Position numbers and translations under genes: made by a program. A stretch of 64,000 bases of DNA. Origin: Alkalihalobacillus sp. BA299 (GTDB lineage Bacteria; Bacillota; Bacilli; Bacillales; Bacillaceae_F). The stretch lies in assembly GCF_017745675.1 (NCBI RefSeq), contig NZ_JAFLJM010000009.1, positions 62,001 to 126,000 of the forward strand, written 5' to 3'. The notes beneath the pieces are model-generated. The model was not told the DNA's origin, did not search any database, and saw only the letters and a program-made list of their open reading frames with translations. Position 1 is the first letter of the stretch; every line of letters begins with the position of its first letter. Positions 61,612 to 64,000 of this stretch are shown here, one piece after another.

Positions 61612-61842
61612 ATGGGGTATAGCACAGAGGTTATAAGTCCTTTTAATGGGAAAATAAAAAGGATCTATTATAATCCAGGAGATGATATAGAAGCTGGTGA
61701 GGTTTTAATTAGTCTTTATGTCAACGATGTAAGTATGGACATCTTATCTCCTATTGATGGGAAAGTTGAATTAATAGATGTAGTGATTGGAGAAAAGGTT
61801 ATTTCAGGAATGGTTATAGCTATTATAAAGGAAGCACATTAA
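61612..61842 (+). CDS. Second lipoyl/biotinyl-fold protein lacking the acceptor lysine
   Basis: A 76-aa protein with the full domain pattern (SPFNGKIKRIYYNPGDDIEAGEVLISLYV ... SPIDGKVELIDVVIGEKVISGMVIAII). The hairpin that should carry MKM reads V40-S41-M42, so the lysine is replaced by Ser, exactly as in the protein at 52239. The gene begins one base after the activator's stop, a strong sign of co-expression. It may sense a ligand or modulate the activator; this is speculation. Confidence 0.7.
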   Translation: MGYSTEVISPFNGKIKRIYYNPGDDIEAGEVLISLYVNDVSMDILSPIDGKVELIDVVIGEKVISGMVIAIIKEAH

Positions 61843-61873
61843 AACAATCTCAGTTAAATGAGGTTGTTTTTTT
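61841..61873 (+). terminator. Terminator after the activator operon
   Basis: AAAACAATCTCA pairs with TGAGGTTGTTTT, followed by TTT. Confidence 0.8.
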
Positions 61874-61890
61874 ATATTGATATTTAAAGT

Positions 61891-61921
61891 TAAACATTTC
61901 CTTTTATACAAGGAAATGTTT
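61891..61921. repeat. Inverted repeat upstream of the peptide transporter
   Basis: TAAACATTTCCTT and AAGGAAATGTTTA form a perfect 13-bp dyad with a short spacer, 38 bp upstream of the -35 box. There is no T-run, so an operator is as likely as a terminator. Confidence 0.5.
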
Positions 61922-61959
61922 ATGTCAGAAAATACTACGCAAATTAATTTTTTAGAATA

Positions 61960-61988
61960 TTTACATTATAAAAAAGGCTTGTTATAAT
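61960..61988 (+). promoter_or_regulatory. Sigma-A promoter of the peptide-type ABC transporter
   Basis: TTTACA (61960-61965), 17 bases, TATAAT (61983-61988). This marks the end of the sigma-54 block. Confidence 0.8.
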
Positions 61989-62065
61989 GGCAACATAAAG
62001 TTTCATATATAGAAGTTGTGTTTCTATATATGAAACAATAAATAAATAAGAAAAGAGGGGAAGAA

Positions 62066-63703
62066 ATGAAAGCGTTAGGAAAACATTTTGGTCTGATTTT
62101 TTTGGTGACGTTTCTTTTTGTTGTTGCAGCTGCATGTAGCAGCGGGGAGACTTCACAAACAGAAAACAAAAATGAAGGGGAAGCGACACAGGAAACATCG
62201 GAAAGTAATACTACAGAAGAAACTGGTGTAAACGAGGGTGGAGAATTAACAGTGGGTCTTTCAGCCAATCCAATGACTTTAGATCCAGTGAACTATACTA
62301 CCGCATATGAAGGTCAAGTAATTAGAAGTATTGCTGATACATTAGTGATTTATAGTAATGACTTATCTGAAATTGAACCTGCTTTAGCGACAGAATGGGA
62401 AGTATCTGAGGACATGTTAACTTATACATTCAAGTTGCGGGATGACGTTTATTTTCAGCCTGGTGAATATCAAAATGGAAGACAAATGACAGCTGAAGAT
62501 GTCAAATATAGCTTAGAGCGTTCGGCGAAACAATCGGCCATGAACCGGCTTCGTATGGTAGACCGTGTTGATGTTGTAGATGAATTTACTGTAAATCTGC
62601 ACCTTAACGAAAAGAACTCAGCATTACTAGCTGTATTAACAGATGCTGGTAATGTTATTGTTCCAAAGGAAGAAGTAGAAGGTTGGGGCGACCAATTTGG
62701 TATGAACTTAGTAGGGACAGGCCCATTTCAATTGGATGAATGGAGAATTGATGACCAAATTAAGTTATCAAGACATGAAAACTATTGGTCACAAAGACCA
62801 CACTTAGATTCCCTTATTTGGAAAGGTATTACAGATCAAAATATGATGGTGAATGCGCTTCGCTCAGGTGATATCGATATTGCAACTGATGTTCAGGGGC
62901 AAAATCGAGCGATATTAGAACAAGATGATAATTTTGAACTTTTAACTACTCCTGGCTTATCCATCGAATATGTCGCTTTAAATATGAAGGAAGGTCCAAC
63001 AAAGGATATTCGTGTACGTGAAGCAATTAATTTAGCAACAAATGTCGATAACCTTGTGCAGGGAGTTTTCCAATATGGGGGAGCCGTGAGATCTTATCTT
63101 CCACTACCGAAAAGTTCATGGGGTTACGATCCATCATTAGAAAGTCTTGTCCCTGATTTTGATCCAGAAAGAGCAAAGGAATTACTTGCAGAAGCTGGCT
63201 ACCCAGATGGATTTGAAATCGATTTATACGTCATTGAAAGACGTGTACCACATGCTACGATTTTTCAAAGTCAACTTAAAGAAAATTTAAATATTACTGT
63301 GAATATAAACGTAGTAGAAATGGGTGTTTTAACAGATGTTGCTTCAAAAGGAAATGCTCCGATGTACTTAATGGGCTGGAGCTGGTATCCAGATCCAGAC
63401 TTCTTCCTATATCAAATGTTCCATAGTGATCAAATTGGAGCTCTTGGTAATGGATACGGGTTTGATAATGAAAAAGTGGATGAATTAATTAAGAAAGCTA
63501 CATCAGAAACAGCAGAGCAAGAAGAACGTGCAGCCTTATATGTAGAGGCGCTTGAATTAATTGTTAAGGAATATCCGCGTGTAGAACTAAGTCTTATTGA
63601 AATTTCTGCGGGGATTAGTAAAAATGTCGAAGGTTTTGATGTTAGACCTGATAGTTCATATGTCATCGTTAATCCTAATACAAATGTTTCAATAAAAAAA
63701 TAG
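62066..63703 (+). CDS. ABC transporter substrate-binding lipoprotein, peptide/nickel family (family 5)
   Basis: A 545-aa lipoprotein: signal with lipobox AAC (about residue 23), a Glu/Thr/Ser-rich linker (about 25-55), then the family 5 fold with GLSANPMTLDPVNYTTAYE, LATEWEVSEDMLTYTFKLRDDVYF and GTGPFQLDEW. Substrates of this family include di- and oligopeptides, glutathione and nickel chelates; the ligand is not evident. ATG follows AGAGGGGAAG. The permease gene follows 33 bases later. Confidence 0.88.
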   Translation: MKALGKHFGLIFLVTFLFVVAAACSSGETSQTENKNEGEATQETSESNTTEETGVNEGGELTVGLSANPMTLDPVNYTTAYEGQVIRSIADTLVIYSNDLSEIEPALATEWEVSEDMLTYTFKLRDDVYFQPGEYQNGRQMTAEDVKYSLERSAKQSAMNRLRMVDRVDVVDEFTVNLHLNEKNSALLAVLTDAGNVIVPKEEVEGWGDQFGMNLVGTGPFQLDEWRIDDQIKLSRHENYWSQRPHLDSLIWKGITDQNMMVNALRSGDIDIATDVQGQNRAILEQDDNFELLTTPGLSIEYVALNMKEGPTKDIRVREAINLATNVDNLVQGVFQYGGAVRSYLPLPKSSWGYDPSLESLVPDFDPERAKELLAEAGYPDGFEIDLYVIERRVPHATIFQSQLKENLNITVNINVVEMGVLTDVASKGNAPMYLMGWSWYPDPDFFLYQMFHSDQIGALGNGYGFDNEKVDELIKKATSETAEQEERAALYVEALELIVKEYPRVELSLIEISAGISKNVEGFDVRPDSSYVIVNPNTNVSIKK

Positions 63704-63736
63704 GTTCCTCTATGAGAAGAATGGAGGCGATACGTC

Positions 63737-64000
63737 TTGCTGAAATTTACAATTAAAAGATTAATAAATATTATTCCTACTTTACTTATTGTTGCTACGA
63801 TTGTTTTTGTTATCAACCGGATTATCCCTGGTGACCCAGCTGCTGTTATGCTGGGTCCCCAAGCTACAGTTGAAGATATTGCTGAAATGAGGATTAAGTT
63901 AGGTTTAGATCAGCCAATTTTTATGCAATACATCGATTATATTATTAACCTATTAAAAGGTGATTTTGGACAATCGATTTACTATAAGGAGTCAGTTCTT
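63737..64000 (+). CDS. ABC transporter permease, DppB/OppB type (partial, cut by the window end)
   Basis: The first 88 residues of an inner-membrane permease: MLKFTIKRLINIIPTLLIVATIVFVINRIIPGDPAAVMLG is the standard DppB N-terminus (helix 1 then the RxxPGDPA motif), followed by IAEMRIKLGLDQPIFMQY and the start of the periplasmic GDFGQS motif. TTG start after TGGAGGCG. It continues past the window. Confidence 0.88.
   Translation, partial: MLKFTIKRLINIIPTLLIVATIVFVINRIIPGDPAAVMLGPQATVEDIAEMRIKLGLDQPIFMQYIDYIINLLKGDFGQSIYYKESVL

Overview
The window reads as low-GC Bacillota DNA, most likely a member of the Bacillaceae. The grounds are AGGAGG-type ribosome sites, frequent TTG/GTG starts, short intrinsic terminators, a B. 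subtilis-like frl operon, a CadC/CadA pair, a YcnJ-type CopCD protein and a heterocycloanthracin-type peptide cluster. I saw no rRNA, tRNA, CRISPR array, insertion sequence or phage gene.

Layout. 1-0.8 kb: the end of a tartrate/D-malate dehydrogenase gene, decayed gene remnants and a small acidic protein. 1.0-3.9 kb: a DctPQM TRAP uptake system behind a likely CcpA site. 4.3-11.1 kb: a gentisate-pathway cluster (AAHS transporter, IclR regulator, YciI protein, fumarylacetoacetate-hydrolase family protein, DinB protein, gentisate dioxygenase, 3-hydroxybenzoate-type hydroxylase). 11.6-14.6 kb: ammonium transporter, DUF294 nucleotidyltransferase and DEDDh exonuclease. 14.7-20.0 kb: metal resistance (cadC, cadA with an in-frame UGA, a histidine-kinase remnant, CopCD). 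20.3-24.9 kb: SulP transporter, ROK regulator, kynureninase. 25.2-30.1 kb: a c-di-GMP/two-component signalling operon. 30.4-36.4 kb: a thiazole/oxazole-modified peptide cluster. 36.7-45.5 kb: Amadori-product (fructosamine) use, with frlB, O, N, M, D, a second binding protein and frlR. 45.8-61.8 kb: a sigma-54 regulon for agmatine/putrescine breakdown with its own enhancer-binding protein. 62.0-64.0 kb: the start of a peptide-type ABC transporter.

The most coherent larger system is the sigma-54 regulon. Six sites fit TGGCAY-N5-TTGCA. They precede a class III aminotransferase plus an aldehyde dehydrogenase, a second aldehyde dehydrogenase, a glutamate dehydrogenase operon (with a DUF3055-like protein, a lipoyl-like protein and PdxS), agmatine deiminase plus N-carbamoylputrescine amidase, an NhaC-type antiporter, and putrescine aminotransferase. 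Four of the six have tandem upstream elements, roughly TTATKC-N6-GMATAA repeated every 19-20 bp, probably bound by the CBS-PAS-AAA+ activator at 59.5 kb. Together the enzymes could take agmatine to carbamoylputrescine, putrescine, 4-aminobutanal, GABA, succinate semialdehyde and succinate. Glutamate dehydrogenase would recycle 2-oxoglutarate and PdxS would supply PLP to the aminotransferases. Two small lipoyl-fold proteins here have serine where the modified lysine should be, and I know of no described role for them.

The other main points are the UGA codon that replaces exactly the first metal-binding cysteine of the CadA HMA domain and is followed by a hairpin; the peptide cluster whose precursor has cysteine at every third residue; and a DinB-fold protein that fills the maleylpyruvate isomerase gap of the gentisate operon.
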